Part shown: piece after piece, positions 35,189 through 46,190 of the stretch | How positions within the stretch are numbered: position 1 is the first letter of the stretch | Layout: every line of letters starts with the position of its first letter | NCBI RefSeq assembly: GCF_002379585.1 | Contig: NZ_DFUE01000075.1 | Coordinates: 77,701 to 141,700 of the forward strand | Source of the DNA: Pseudomonas sp. UBA4194 | Lineage (GTDB): Bacteria; Pseudomonadota; Gammaproteobacteria; Pseudomonadales; Pseudomonadaceae | Length of the DNA: 64,000 nt | Direction of reading: 5' to 3' | Position numbers and translations under genes: made by a program | Notes under the pieces: model-generated | Databases searched by the model: none | What the model was told of the DNA's origin: nothing | Seen by the model: the letters and a program-made list of their open reading frames with translations, nothing else

Positions 35189-36091
35189 TTATCCCGTCAT
35201 GCCCTGCTCATCGAAGATAGCGACTAGCCAGTCCATGAAGGCGCGCACTTTCGGTGAACGATATTTACGGTCGGTGAACAGTAGCGATACGGGTTTGGGA
35301 AGGGTCTGCAGGTGAGGCAAAATCTCGATCAGCTCACCGGAATCGATATGTGCCTGAAGGGAAGGGCGCAGTCCCTGGAGCAGTCCCAACCCCGCCAGCC
35401 CACAGCAAAGAAAGGCCTCGGAGTCATCCACTACGATGCCGCTTCGCAACGTTATCGAGACGGGCTCTGCACCGCCCTGGAATTTCCACGGCATGATTTG
35501 TCGGCGGTGATCTATCAGAAAGTTGACTGCCAAGTGATCAGCCAGATCATCGAGGGTTGACGGCGTGCCGTACTGCGACAGATAGGCGGGCGCAGCGCAG
35601 GTGACCATGGAAACCGCTCCGATTCGCTTGGCCACCAGGCTCGAAGAGTCCAGCTCCCCCAACCTGACAGCGCAGTCCACGCCTTCGGCGATCAAATCGA
35701 CCTGGTGATCCGTGGAGCCCAGTATCAACTCTATCTCGGGATACGCCACGCGAAACGCTGGAAGAGACGGAATGATGAACGCTTTCGCGAGCGTGATCGG
35801 CACATCGACACGAAGCTGGCCGCGGGGAGGGCGATCAGGGGAGAACCAGGCAACGGTGTCCGAGAGGTCCGCCAGCAGCTGCTTGCACCGGTCGTAGAAT
35901 TCCTCTCCTTCAGGAGTTACGTGAATCCTGCGTGTCGTGCGATGAAGCAGCTGCACGTTCAGCTCCCGTTCGAGGTTCTGAATGGCTTTGGAGAGCGCGG
36001 GTCGGTGCAGCCTCAGGGACTCGGCAGCGCGGGTATAACTGCCGCGCTCAACAACGGCCACATAGATCTCCATCGCCTCGATCATGTTCAT
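35189..36091 (-). CDS. LysR-family transcriptional regulator
   Basis: This 300-residue regulator has an N-terminal helix-turn-helix (EIYVAVVERGSYTRAAESLRLHRPALSKAIQNLERELNVQLLHRTTR) and a LysR substrate-binding domain. It is of the type whose genes sit divergently from the oxidoreductase they control; here the neighbour at 36321 is an MDR oxidoreductase, 229 bases away on the other strand. The effector is unknown. Confidence 0.9.
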   Translation of the reverse strand: MNMIEAMEIYVAVVERGSYTRAAESLRLHRPALSKAIQNLERELNVQLLHRTTRRIHVTPEGEEFYDRCKQLLADLSDTVAWFSPDRPPRGQLRVDVPITLAKAFIIPSLPAFRVAYPEIELILGSTDHQVDLIAEGVDCAVRLGELDSSSLVAKRIGAVSMVTCAAPAYLSQYGTPSTLDDLADHLAVNFLIDHRRQIMPWKFQGGAEPVSITLRSGIVVDDSEAFLCCGLAGLGLLQGLRPSLQAHIDSGELIEILPHLQTLPKPVSLLFTDRKYRSPKVRAFMDWLVAIFDEQGMTG

Positions 36092-36320
36092 AGTCAGGGC
36101 CTTCGCCTACCAATTATCGGGCTGAGTGCTTGATCCGCACGGTTGCATTACTGCAACAATACACTGCGCCGCGGTGCGCTCAGGTCCCTATTGTAATTTT
36201 CCGAATAACAATCTTGTATTCCCATCGATATTTATCCTGATCCGTGCAGCGTGAACAATGCTCCCCAGCTCGGGCACGGCCGAATGACTCGGCACGCCCT
36301 ACATCGCTCGGAGTAAAACC

Positions 36321-37331
36321 ATGAAAGCGTGGTTGCTGCACGATTTTGGTTTGGATCACCTGAAACAGAGTGAAGCTCAAACGCCTACCCCGAAAGCCGG
36401 CGAGCTGCTGGTCAAGGTCGGTGCCGTGTCCTTGAATTTCCGCGACAAGGCAATCGTCGATGGTATCTACGAGCCGCACACGGTACCCAAGCCTCTGATT
36501 CCGGTCAGCGACGCTGCGGGTACCGTCGTAGCCGTGGGCGAGGGCGTAAGCCGTTTCGTCGTGGGTGATCGCGTCAACTCGCACCTCTACTCACATTGGC
36601 TCGATGGCATGCCGGCTCACGACGAACCCGACTATTGCTTCGGCTCTCCGCTGCCCGGCGGCCTGGCAGAATTCATGATCATCCATGAAGACAGCGCAGT
36701 TCGTGCCCCAGATGACATGAGCGACGAGGAAGCTTCGACTCTCCCGATTGCGGCGCTGACCGCCTGGTACTCGCTGGTGGATTTCGGGCAAATCGAAGCT
36801 GGCCAAACCGTCCTAGTGCAAGGCACGGGCGGTGTCTCGATTTTCGCCGCGCAGATTGCAATGGCACTGGGCGCCAAAGTCATCATCACATCCAGCCGTG
36901 ACGAAAACCTCGACTCGGTGATCAAGCTGGGCGCAGTGGCCGGGGTCAACTACCGTAAAACTCCAGACTGGGCGGCGGAGGTATTGAAGCTCACCGACGG
37001 CAAAGGTGTGGATCTGCTCCTGGACGTTGCTGGCGGCGACGGCATCAACGAATCCGTCCAGGCAACCAGAGTGGGCGGCAAGATTGCCCAGATCGGCTTT
37101 CTCACAGGGCAGACCACGAGCCTGAACCTGATGCCGTTGATCTTCCGCCAAACCACCATTCGCGGGATCGCCGTGGCGCCGAGATCGTCTTTCGATCGGA
37201 TGAACGAGTTCCTGAACACCCACCACATCCGTCCGGTGATCGACCACGTGTACCCGTTCGAACAAGCACGCGAGGCTTACGAACATTTGGCACGCGGGCC
37301 ATTCGGCAAGGTTGTGATCAAGGTTGGCTGA
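36321..37331 (+). CDS. MDR-family zinc-type alcohol dehydrogenase / quinone oxidoreductase
   Basis: This 336-residue medium-chain dehydrogenase/reductase has a GroES-like N-terminal part (GELLVKVGAVSLNFRDKAIVDG ... IPVSDAAGTVVAVGEGVSRFVVGDRV) and a Rossmann domain (VLVQGTGGVSIFAAQIAMALGAKVIITSSRDENL). The usual zinc-ligand cysteines are missing, so it is closer to zinc-free quinone oxidoreductases; NAD(P)-dependent reduction of an enone or quinone is likely. ATG at 36321. Probably controlled by the divergent LysR protein. Confidence 0.87.
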   Translation: MKAWLLHDFGLDHLKQSEAQTPTPKAGELLVKVGAVSLNFRDKAIVDGIYEPHTVPKPLIPVSDAAGTVVAVGEGVSRFVVGDRVNSHLYSHWLDGMPAHDEPDYCFGSPLPGGLAEFMIIHEDSAVRAPDDMSDEEASTLPIAALTAWYSLVDFGQIEAGQTVLVQGTGGVSIFAAQIAMALGAKVIITSSRDENLDSVIKLGAVAGVNYRKTPDWAAEVLKLTDGKGVDLLLDVAGGDGINESVQATRVGGKIAQIGFLTGQTTSLNLMPLIFRQTTIRGIAVAPRSSFDRMNEFLNTHHIRPVIDHVYPFEQAREAYEHLARGPFGKVVIKVG

Positions 37332-37426
37332 AACGGTGGATGCCGAGCTGCGATCGTTCGCCGAAACGTTACGCCATAGGGCACGGGGGCAGCATCATCG
37401 AGTGGTTGACAGCCACTCGGATGAAC

Positions 37427-37444
37427 GTTTACGTTAACGTCAAC
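37427..37444. promoter_or_regulatory. Palindromic operator ahead of liuR (LiuR-type box)
   Basis: GTTTACGTTAACGTCAAC is an 18-base palindrome with a single mismatched pair, centred on GTTAAC, and lies 19 bases before the liuR start. Regulators of the MerR family bind such sites, and branched-chain-catabolism genes in Pseudomonas carry similar ones, so it is a likely autoregulatory LiuR operator. Confidence 0.65.
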
Positions 37445-37463
37445 CCAGTCAGGAAGCTTCACT

Positions 37464-37835
37464 GTGAGCACCACCTATAGCATTTCGGATCTATCCCGGT
37501 TGTTGGACGTGACCCCCAGGACGATCAGGTTCTACGAAGAGCAGGGCATGGTTGCGCCCACCCGCCGCGGCCAGGAGCGTATCTACTCCGGGCGCGACAT
37601 GGTGGCCATGAAGCTGATCCTGCGCGGCAAGCGCATCGGTTTCTCCCTGGCAGAGTGCAAGGAGCTGATCGACATGTACGACCCGACCGGCAACAAGAAG
37701 CAGCTCGACCGGTTCCTCGAAAAAATCACGCAACGCCGTGAGCAACTGCAACAGCAGATGCTCGACATCGAACAGATGCAGGTGGAGCTGGACACCGCCG
37801 AGGAGCGCTGTCGCACGGCGCTCGAGGCGTTCTGA
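37464..37835 (+). CDS. liuR: MerR-family regulator LiuR
   Basis: This 123-residue MerR-type regulator has an N-terminal winged helix (YSISDLSRLLDVTPRTIRFYEEQGMVAPTRRGQERIYSGRD) and a coiled-coil C-terminus (EKITQRREQLQQQMLDIEQMQVELDTAEE) with no metal-binding cysteines. It lies directly ahead of the leucine-catabolism genes, as LiuR does in P. aeruginosa. It probably represses them until the pathway intermediate is present. Start GTG at 37464, with AGGA at 37451-37454 at a proper distance. Confidence 0.9.
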   Translation: MSTTYSISDLSRLLDVTPRTIRFYEEQGMVAPTRRGQERIYSGRDMVAMKLILRGKRIGFSLAECKELIDMYDPTGNKKQLDRFLEKITQRREQLQQQMLDIEQMQVELDTAEERCRTALEAF

Positions 37836-37891
37836 AGGCTCTACCGTTATCTACTCCCGCACCAATAACGACAAGTATGTGAGTGGTGGAT

Positions 37892-39073
37892 ATGACATTG
37901 GTACCTGGACTCAACTTCTTCCTTGGCGAAGACATCAACATGCTGCGCGATTCGGTCGCCGCCTTCGTGGCTGCCGAGATCACCCCGCGCGCGGAACAGG
38001 CTGACCGCACCGATCAATTCCCCAACGACCTCTGGCGTAAATTCGGCGACATGGGCCTGCTCGGCCTCACGGTTTCCGAGGAATACGGCGGCGCCGGCAT
38101 GGGCTACCTGGCGCACATGGTCGCCATGGAGGAAATCTCCCGCGGCGCGGGCGGTATCGGTCTGTCCTACGGTGCCCACTCCAACCTGTGCGTGAACCAG
38201 ATCAACCGCAACGGCAGCGAGGCGCAGAAGCGCAAATACCTGCCCAAGCTGATTTCCGGCGAGCATATCGGCGCCCTGGCGATGAGCGAGGCCAATGCCG
38301 GCTCGGACGTGGTTTCCATGCGCCTGCGCGCTGACCTCAAGGGTGATCACTACGTGCTCAACGGCACCAAGATGTGGATCACCAACGGGCCTGATTGCGA
38401 TGTGCTGGTGGTCTACGCCAAGACCGACACCAGCGCGGGTTCGAAGGGCATCACGGCGTTCATTCTGGAAAAGGGCACCCGTGGTTTCTCGGTGGCGCAG
38501 AAGCTCGACAAGCTCGGCATGCGTGGCTCCCACACCGGCGAGCTGGTGTTCGATAACGTCGAGATACCGGTCGAGAACGTCCTCGGCAGCGTAGGGCAGG
38601 GCACCAAGGTGCTGATGAGCGGCCTGGACTATGAGCGCGCGGTGCTGTCCGGTGGCCCGCTGGGCTTGATGCAGGCGGCGATGGACGTGGTAGTGCCCTA
38701 CATTCACGACCGCAAGCAATTTGGCCAGAGCATTGGCGAGTTTCAGCTGATCCAGGGCAAGGTGGCGGACATGTACACCACGCTACAGGCCTGCCGCGCC
38801 TACCTCTATTCGGTGGGCAAACATCTGGACGCGCTGGGTTCGGATCACGTGCGCCAGGTGCGCAAGGATTGCGCCGGGGTCATCCTCTATGCCGCCGAGA
38901 AGGCCACCTGGCTGGCCGGCGAGGCGATTCAGATCCTGGGCGGCAATGGCTACATCAATGAGTTTCCGGTGGGGCGAATCTGGCGCGACGCCAAGCTGTA
39001 CGAGATCGGCGCCGGCACCAGCGAGGTGCGACGCATGCTGATCGGCCGCGAGCTGTTCGACGAAACGCGCTGA
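37892..39073 (+). CDS. liuA: Isovaleryl-CoA dehydrogenase
   Basis: This 393-residue acyl-CoA dehydrogenase catalyses isovaleryl-CoA to 3-methylcrotonyl-CoA with FAD in the leucine pathway. Motifs: LGLTVSEEYGGAGMGYLAH, AMSEANAGSDVVSM, MWITNGPDCDVLVVYAKTD, and the C-terminal GGNGYINEFPVGRIWRDAKLYEIGAGTSEVRRMLIGREL. The catalytic Glu is in YERAVLSGGPLG (as in human IVD, where it lies in this loop). The ATG at 37892 (MTLVPGLNFFLGEDI) fits family N-termini better than upstream GTGs. Confidence 0.93.
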   Translation: MTLVPGLNFFLGEDINMLRDSVAAFVAAEITPRAEQADRTDQFPNDLWRKFGDMGLLGLTVSEEYGGAGMGYLAHMVAMEEISRGAGGIGLSYGAHSNLCVNQINRNGSEAQKRKYLPKLISGEHIGALAMSEANAGSDVVSMRLRADLKGDHYVLNGTKMWITNGPDCDVLVVYAKTDTSAGSKGITAFILEKGTRGFSVAQKLDKLGMRGSHTGELVFDNVEIPVENVLGSVGQGTKVLMSGLDYERAVLSGGPLGLMQAAMDVVVPYIHDRKQFGQSIGEFQLIQGKVADMYTTLQACRAYLYSVGKHLDALGSDHVRQVRKDCAGVILYAAEKATWLAGEAIQILGGNGYINEFPVGRIWRDAKLYEIGAGTSEVRRMLIGRELFDETR

Positions 39074-39109
39074 GCCCGTTTCCGCCTTCCCTCACAGCAG
39101 GAACCTTTC

Positions 39110-40717
<1,608 letters not shown>

Positions 40718-40745
40718 GCCACGGTCAATTCTGGGGTTCGCGAAC

Positions 40746-40903
40746 ATGCACGCTTTCTCGACCATCGAAGGGGAATTTCCAGAGCAAGGTGTGGCCACGC
40801 TCTGGCTCAACCGGCCCGAGTGCGTACCGGCGCCGAAGGGGAGGAAGAGATGAAGGCATTCCTGGGAAAACGCAGCCGGTCCTGGCTAGGAGCATCGACA
40901 TGA
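40746..40903 (+). pseudogene. liuC: Remnant of liuC (3-methylglutaconyl-CoA hydratase) with an internal deletion
   Basis: Between liuB and liuD an ATG at 40746 starts MHAFSTIEGEFPEQGVATLWLNRPE, the N-terminus of an enoyl-CoA hydratase family protein. After about 25 codons it reads into unrelated residues and stops at 40851-40853. A second, out-of-frame piece (gaa at 40844 onward) reads EEMKAFLGKRSRSWLGAST and ends in TGA at 40901-40903, which overlaps the liuD ATG by ATGA, as in intact liu operons. Together they look like the two ends of a gene of about 265 codons with roughly 650 bases removed; the join falls between 40821 and 40841. The product cannot be functional. Confidence 0.85.
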
Positions 40904-42825
40904 GCAAGCCCATCACCACCTTGCTGATCGCCAACCGCGGCGAAATCGCCTGCCGGATAATCCGCACCGCCAAGGCCCTTGGCATCGTCACCGTCGCGGT
41001 CTACAGCGATGCCGACGCCCAGGCGCGCCACACCCGGGAAGCCGATATCGCGGTTGCGCTGGGGGGCACCAAACCCGCCGACAGCTACCTGCAGGTCGAA
41101 AAAATCATTGCTGCGGCGAGGTCGACCGGCGCCGACGCGGTGCACCCAGGGTACGGTTTTCTCTCCGAAAACGCCGGCTTCGCTCGTCGCTTGGAGGAAG
41201 AGGGGATCACGTTCGTTGGCCCTCCGCCTGCCGCGATTGACGCGATGGGCAGCAAATCTGCCGCCAAAAGCCTGATGGAAAGCGCCGGCGTCCCATTGGT
41301 GCCTGGCTACCACGGCCAGGCGCAGGATCTGGACACCTTCAGGAGCGCCGCCGAACGCATCGGTTATCCGGTGCTGCTCAAAGCTGCGGCCGGTGGCGGC
41401 GGCAAAGGGATGAAGGTCGCCGAGCGCGCGGAAGATCTGGCCGATGCGCTGGATTCGGCCAAGCGTGAGGCGCTGTCGGCTTTTGCGGACCAGCAGATGC
41501 TGGTGGAAAAGTACCTGCTGGCGCCCCGTCATGTGGAGATCCAGGTGTTCGCCGATCAGCACGGCAACTGCCTGTACCTGCATGAGCGCGACTGCTCCAT
41601 CCAACGGCGCCATCAGAAGGTGGTCGAGGAGGCCCCGGCCCCCGGCTTGTCTGCGCAGTTGCGCAAGGAAATGGGTGAAGCGGCCGTGCGTGCGGCCCAA
41701 GCCATTGGCTATGTCGGCGCCGGCACCGTGGAATTTCTGCTCGACGCCAGGGGCGAGTTTTTCTTCATGGAGATGAACACTCGTCTGCAGGTCGAGCATC
41801 CGGTCACCGAGGCAATCACGGGCCTCGATCTGGTGGACTGGCAGTTGCGCGTGGCGGCAGGTGAGCCGCTGCCGCTGCAACAGGACGACGTACCGCTGTT
41901 GGGGCATGCCATCGAAGTGCGGCTCTACGCGGAAGACCCCGAGGGTGGCTTCCTGCCCGCTAGCGGGCAACTGTCGCTGTACCGTGAAGCCGCTGCGGGC
42001 CCTGGGCGCCGGGTGGACAGCGGGGTAGAGCAAGGGAACACGATCTCGCCGTTCTACGACCCGATGATCGCCAAGGTCATTGCCTGGGGTGAGACCCGGG
42101 AAGAAGCTCGGCTGAGGCTGCTGGCCATGCTCAAGGAGACGGCAGTGGGTGGCGTGAAGACCAACCTGGCGTTTCTGCGGCGCATCCTCTCAACCCCGGC
42201 GTTCGCCAACGCGGAGCTCGATACCGGGTTTATCGACCGCCACGCCCAGGCGCTGCTGCCGGATCGTCCAGCACTGACCGACGCGTTTTGGGCGCACGCT
42301 GCCCAGACCTATCTCGACACTTCGACCAGGCTTGATCGCTCCGACGATCCGGCTTCCCCGTGGAGCCAAACAACCGGCTGGCGGATGCTGGCGGCGCCTC
42401 AGGCCCTGCTGCATCTGCGCTGTGGAGCTGAAGACCGGCTGTGCGTCATCGCTGCGCCTCCATCAACGCCACATCACGGAGTCAAGATGCTGGCCCGCCG
42501 TGGGGAGGTGCTGTACCTCGAATGGCAGGGCGACTGCTACGAGGTGACCAAGGTCGATCCCTTGGCCGAAGCCGCTGGCACACAGGCCGGCGACGGTGGC
42601 CTGGCGGCGCCCATGAACGGCAGTATCGTCCGCGTGCTGGTGGCTCCAGGGCAGCCCGTGCAAGCCGGCGATGCGCTGATCGTGGTCGAGGCCATGAAGA
42701 TGGAGCACAGCATCCGCGCACCCTACGCCGGCCGGGTCTCGGTGGTGTTCTGCAGCGAAGGCGAAATGGTTGCCGAGGGACTCGTGCTGGTCGAACTGGA
42801 GGAGGTGAGTGATGACGCTGCCTGA
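40900..42825 (+). CDS. liuD: 3-Methylcrotonyl-CoA carboxylase, biotin-containing (alpha) subunit
   Basis: This 641-residue biotin-carboxylase/biotin-carrier protein has the ATP-grasp carboxylase (TTLLIANRGEIACRIIRTAKALGI, VLLKAAAGGGGKGMKV, MEMNTRLQVEHPVTEAI) and a C-terminal biotinyl domain with VEAMKMEHS (biotinyl Lys at residue 600). It carries CO2 to LiuB. The ATG at 40900 overlaps the residual liuC TGA (ATGA), so translation of liuD was coupled to liuC. Its last codons overlap liuE. Confidence 0.95.
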   Translation: MSKPITTLLIANRGEIACRIIRTAKALGIVTVAVYSDADAQARHTREADIAVALGGTKPADSYLQVEKIIAAARSTGADAVHPGYGFLSENAGFARRLEEEGITFVGPPPAAIDAMGSKSAAKSLMESAGVPLVPGYHGQAQDLDTFRSAAERIGYPVLLKAAAGGGGKGMKVAERAEDLADALDSAKREALSAFADQQMLVEKYLLAPRHVEIQVFADQHGNCLYLHERDCSIQRRHQKVVEEAPAPGLSAQLRKEMGEAAVRAAQAIGYVGAGTVEFLLDARGEFFFMEMNTRLQVEHPVTEAITGLDLVDWQLRVAAGEPLPLQQDDVPLLGHAIEVRLYAEDPEGGFLPASGQLSLYREAAAGPGRRVDSGVEQGNTISPFYDPMIAKVIAWGETREEARLRLLAMLKETAVGGVKTNLAFLRRILSTPAFANAELDTGFIDRHAQALLPDRPALTDAFWAHAAQTYLDTSTRLDRSDDPASPWSQTTGWRMLAAPQALLHLRCGAEDRLCVIAAPPSTPHHGVKMLARRGEVLYLEWQGDCYEVTKVDPLAEAAGTQAGDGGLAAPMNGSIVRVLVAPGQPVQAGDALIVVEAMKMEHSIRAPYAGRVSVVFCSEGEMVAEGLVLVELEEVSDDAA

Positions 42826-43708
42826 GCGGGTTCGTATCGTGGAGGTCGGCCCCCGTGATGGGCTGCAGAACGAGAAGGCGACCGTCAGCGCGCAGGACAA
42901 GATCGCCCTGGTCAACGGCCTGGTAGAAGCAGGCCTTGGGTACGTTGAAGTCGGCAGCTTCGTGTCACCCAAATGGGTGCCGCAAATGGCCGACTCCGGT
43001 CAGGTCTTCGCCGGCATCGCGCGCCAACCCGGCGTGGTCTATGCAGCCCTGACCCCCAATCTGCAAGGCTTCGAGGCCGCGGTAGCGGCGGGCGCCTCGG
43101 AGGTCGCGGTGTTCGCCGCGGCGTCCGAAGCTTTCTCGCAAAAGAACATCAACTGCTCGATTGCCGACAGCTTGCGACGCTTCGAGCCGCTGATGGAGAA
43201 AGCCAATCAGCAGGGTATTCGCGTTCGCGGCTACGTCTCCTGTGTGCTCGGCTGCCCGTACGAAGGGGCAGTGGCTCCCGACAAGGTGCGCGAAGTGAGT
43301 ACGGCGATGTGGCAGATGGGCTGCTACGAGATTTCCCTGGGCGACACCATCGGGGTCGGCACGCCAGAGCAGGCGCGGCGCCTGATCGACAACGTCAGCC
43401 GCGACGTTGCCCGCGAGCACCTCGCCGGGCATTTCCACGACACCTATGGCCAGGCCATCGCCAATATCTACGCCTGCCTGCTCGAAGGCGTCGCGGTGTT
43501 CGACAGCTCCATCGGCGGGCTGGGCGGCTGCCCCTATGCCATGGGCGCCAGCGGCAATGTGGCGACGGAAGATGTGCTTTACCTGCTCAATGGCCTGGGG
43601 ATAGAGACGGGCATCGATCTCAACCGACTGCTTCAGGTCAGCCGGCGCATCATGGACGTGCTGGGCAAGGGGGCTGGATCACGGGTGGCCCGCGCGCGAG
43701 CGATCTGA
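42812..43708 (+). CDS. liuE: Hydroxymethylglutaryl-CoA lyase
   Basis: This 298-residue lyase splits HMG-CoA into acetyl-CoA and acetoacetate, the last step of the leucine route. Motifs: VEVGPRDGLQNEK (metal/catalytic), EVGSFVSPKWVPQMADS, SCVLGCPYEG, and the active-site Cys motif GGLGGCPYAMGASGNVATED. The ATG at 42812 overlaps liuD by 14 bases, with GGAGG at 42801-42805 as ribosome-binding site. It is followed 72 bases later by an acyl-CoA synthetase on the same strand. Confidence 0.95.
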   Translation: MTLPERVRIVEVGPRDGLQNEKATVSAQDKIALVNGLVEAGLGYVEVGSFVSPKWVPQMADSGQVFAGIARQPGVVYAALTPNLQGFEAAVAAGASEVAVFAAASEAFSQKNINCSIADSLRRFEPLMEKANQQGIRVRGYVSCVLGCPYEGAVAPDKVREVSTAMWQMGCYEISLGDTIGVGTPEQARRLIDNVSRDVAREHLAGHFHDTYGQAIANIYACLLEGVAVFDSSIGGLGGCPYAMGASGNVATEDVLYLLNGLGIETGIDLNRLLQVSRRIMDVLGKGAGSRVARARAI

Positions 43709-43780
43709 CGTTCAGGTGCCATGATTCGATAAGGCAACCCACCACTTGGCTGTACAACAAGCATAAGAAAGGTTTAACCC

Positions 43781-45451
43781 ATGAACCCGCTGAGTTACTC
43801 GCAAGGCTCCAAACACCCCCCGCTGATCGCGCAGACGATCGGGGAGGCGTTCGACGCGACTGTATCCAGGTTCGGCCCGCGGTCGGCATTGGTGATTCAC
43901 GATCAAAGCATCCGTTGGTCGTGGTCCGATCTGAAAGCCAATGTCGATCAACACGCGCGCGCGCTCATGGCTATCGGCATCCAGGCAGGAGATCGGATTG
44001 GGATATGGGCGCCTAACCGAGCCGAATGGTGCCTGACCCAGTTTGCGTCGGCAAAAATAGGGGCCATTCTGGTCAACATCAATCCTGCCTACCGCACCAG
44101 CGAGTTCGAGTACGTCGTTGCTCAATCCCAATGCAGCTGGATCATCAGCGATGAGACCTTCAAGGGCTCGGATTACCACGCGATGGTCAACGAGGTCATT
44201 CCTGAGCTGGCATCAAGCGAGCCGGGCGAACTGACAATCGATCGGCTGCCGAGCCTGCGAGGCGTCATCAGTCTGTCGGATTCACCGCCATCAGGTTTCC
44301 TGAGTTGGGCGCGGCTACAAAGCCTGGCCGACCGCGTATCCCCCGAGCACCTGGCTACTCGCCAAGCATCACTACAGTTCGATGACCCCATCAACATCCA
44401 GTACACGTCTGGTACGACTGGGTTCCCCAAAGGGGCGACGCTCAGCCACTACAACATTTTGAACAATGGTTTTCTGGTGGCCGAGAGCCTTGGTTTGACG
44501 GAGCAAGACAGCGTCGTCATTCCGGTGCCGCTTTATCACTGTTTTGGCATGGTCATGGGCAATCTGGGGTGCCTGACCCACGGTAGCGCCATGATCTATC
44601 CCAGCGCGGCTTTCGATCCACTCAAAGTACTGCAAGCGGTATCGCAGGAACGCGCCACTGCGCTATTCGGTGTGCCGACGATGTTCATCGCCGAGCTGGA
44701 GCATCCGCAGCGCGAAGCGTTCGATCTGTCCAGCTTGCGCACGGGCATCATGGCAGGCGCATCTTGCCCAATCGATGTCATGAAGCGCGTCATGACCGAG
44801 ATGCATATGTCGCAAATACAGATCGCTTACGGTATGACCGAAACCAGCCCCGTGTCCTTGCAGACCGGCCCAGACGACGCGGTCGAGCAAAGGGTTTCGA
44901 CTGTGGGGCGCACGCAACCGCACCTGGAGAACAAGATCATCGACGCGGATGGCAGAATCGTTCCCCGAGGCCAGGTCGGTGAGCTCTGTACCCGTGGCTA
45001 CAGCGTGATGCTGGGCTACTGGAATAATGCACAGGGAACATCGGAAGTCATCGATGCCAGCCGCTGGATGCACACGGGGGACCTCGCGACCATGGACGAA
45101 GCCGGGTTTGTCACCGTGGTGGGGCGGATCAAAGACATGATCATTCGGGGTGGGGAGAACATCTACCCCTGTGAGGTCGAGGAATTCTACAGAGCTCATC
45201 CCGCGGTCGCGGACATCTACATCATCGGTATTCCCCACCCAAAATACGGCGAAGAGTTGGTCGCATGGGCGAGAATTCATGTAGACGAGACCGTGACCGA
45301 TGAAGAACTCAGGTTGTGGGCCAAAGACAGGATCGCCCATTACAAGGTTCCCAAGCACTTCAAGTTTGTGGATACCTTCCCGATGACGGTAACCGGGAAG
45401 ATCCAGAAATTCAGGATGCGGGAGATGAGTATCCAGGAAGTGGGGGAGTGA
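43781..45451 (+). CDS. AMP-binding acyl-CoA synthetase
   Basis: This 556-residue ANL-superfamily ligase activates a carboxylic acid with ATP and CoA. Motifs: P-loop YTSGTTGFPKGATLSH, YGMTETSPVS, TGDLATMDEAGF, hinge GRIKDMIIRGGENIYPCEVEEF, and the catalytic Lys in GKIQKFRMRE. Its place directly after liuE suggests it activates an acid feeding into the branched-chain or acetoacetate route, as in other liu clusters. The substrate is not shown by the sequence. Confidence 0.9.
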   Translation: MNPLSYSQGSKHPPLIAQTIGEAFDATVSRFGPRSALVIHDQSIRWSWSDLKANVDQHARALMAIGIQAGDRIGIWAPNRAEWCLTQFASAKIGAILVNINPAYRTSEFEYVVAQSQCSWIISDETFKGSDYHAMVNEVIPELASSEPGELTIDRLPSLRGVISLSDSPPSGFLSWARLQSLADRVSPEHLATRQASLQFDDPINIQYTSGTTGFPKGATLSHYNILNNGFLVAESLGLTEQDSVVIPVPLYHCFGMVMGNLGCLTHGSAMIYPSAAFDPLKVLQAVSQERATALFGVPTMFIAELEHPQREAFDLSSLRTGIMAGASCPIDVMKRVMTEMHMSQIQIAYGMTETSPVSLQTGPDDAVEQRVSTVGRTQPHLENKIIDADGRIVPRGQVGELCTRGYSVMLGYWNNAQGTSEVIDASRWMHTGDLATMDEAGFVTVVGRIKDMIIRGGENIYPCEVEEFYRAHPAVADIYIIGIPHPKYGEELVAWARIHVDETVTDEELRLWAKDRIAHYKVPKHFKFVDTFPMTVTGKIQKFRMREMSIQEVGE

Positions 45452-45800
45452 AGGGATTGCCAAGGCTAAAGGTCACACGCCATGGTCCAGCATGCAGCGG
45501 AGATGACATGCAGGATCCCCCAAGTCTTGATCTCCCAGGTCAGTAGTGACCTCGTTAGTGCAGCTACTGCTGGGGCTGGCCATGCGTGTGACACTTCGTA
45601 TACGACTGTTCGATTTCACGGAGGCATGCCTTCCAAACTATCGAATTTTAATCGTTCGCTGCCACGGCTAGCCTCGAGTCACTCAGGCACCAGCCTCAAA
45701 TTCCTTTGACGGCGGCACCTGTTGTATCGAGCCAGGTCAAGTCGGCCAGGCAATCTCCGCTACTGACCCATACTGCGTCCATAAACTGAGGAACAGCATC
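45452..45800. other. Intergenic stretch with no recognised gene
   Basis: This 349-base gap after the acyl-CoA synthetase shows no convincing reading frame, RNA gene or terminator. It probably contains the promoter of the tautomerase gene at its right end. Confidence 0.6.
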
Positions 45801-46190
45801 ATGCCCTTCGTTCAGATATCGCTTCGTAAAGGTAGAACCTCCACTGAGCTTCGCGCGATAGCAGACGGGGTTCACGAGGCGCTCGTGGAAACCTACAAAG
45901 TACCTGTTGACGACCGATTCCAGGTCATTAACCAATACGATGAGGATACATTGATTTTCGACAGTGGATACCTGGGTATCCAGCGCTCGGACAATGTCGT
46001 GATCATTCATATTCTGGCAAGCAACTGGCGCGATACTGCCGCAAAGCAGGCTCTATACAGCGCCGTTGCCGATAAGCTATCCGCCACCGCTGGCGTACGC
46101 CCTGAGGACGTCCAAGTTTTTATCTCCAACAACAGCAAGGAGGACTGGTCGTTCGGTAAAGGCATCGCCTCGTATGTTCCCGCAGCATGA
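45801..46190 (+). CDS. Tautomerase-family protein
   Basis: This 129-residue protein begins MPFVQISLRKGRTSTELRAIADGVHEALVETY, with Pro2 as the expected catalytic base after Met removal. The longer second half (VPVDDRFQVINQYDEDTLIFDSGYLG) places it in the Tautomerase_2 group. It would isomerise an alpha-keto acid or similar compound. ATG with good spacing (GAGGAAC) at 45789-45795. Its regulator may be the LysR gene that follows. Confidence 0.85.
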   Translation: MPFVQISLRKGRTSTELRAIADGVHEALVETYKVPVDDRFQVINQYDEDTLIFDSGYLGIQRSDNVVIIHILASNWRDTAAKQALYSAVADKLSATAGVRPEDVQVFISNNSKEDWSFGKGIASYVPAA

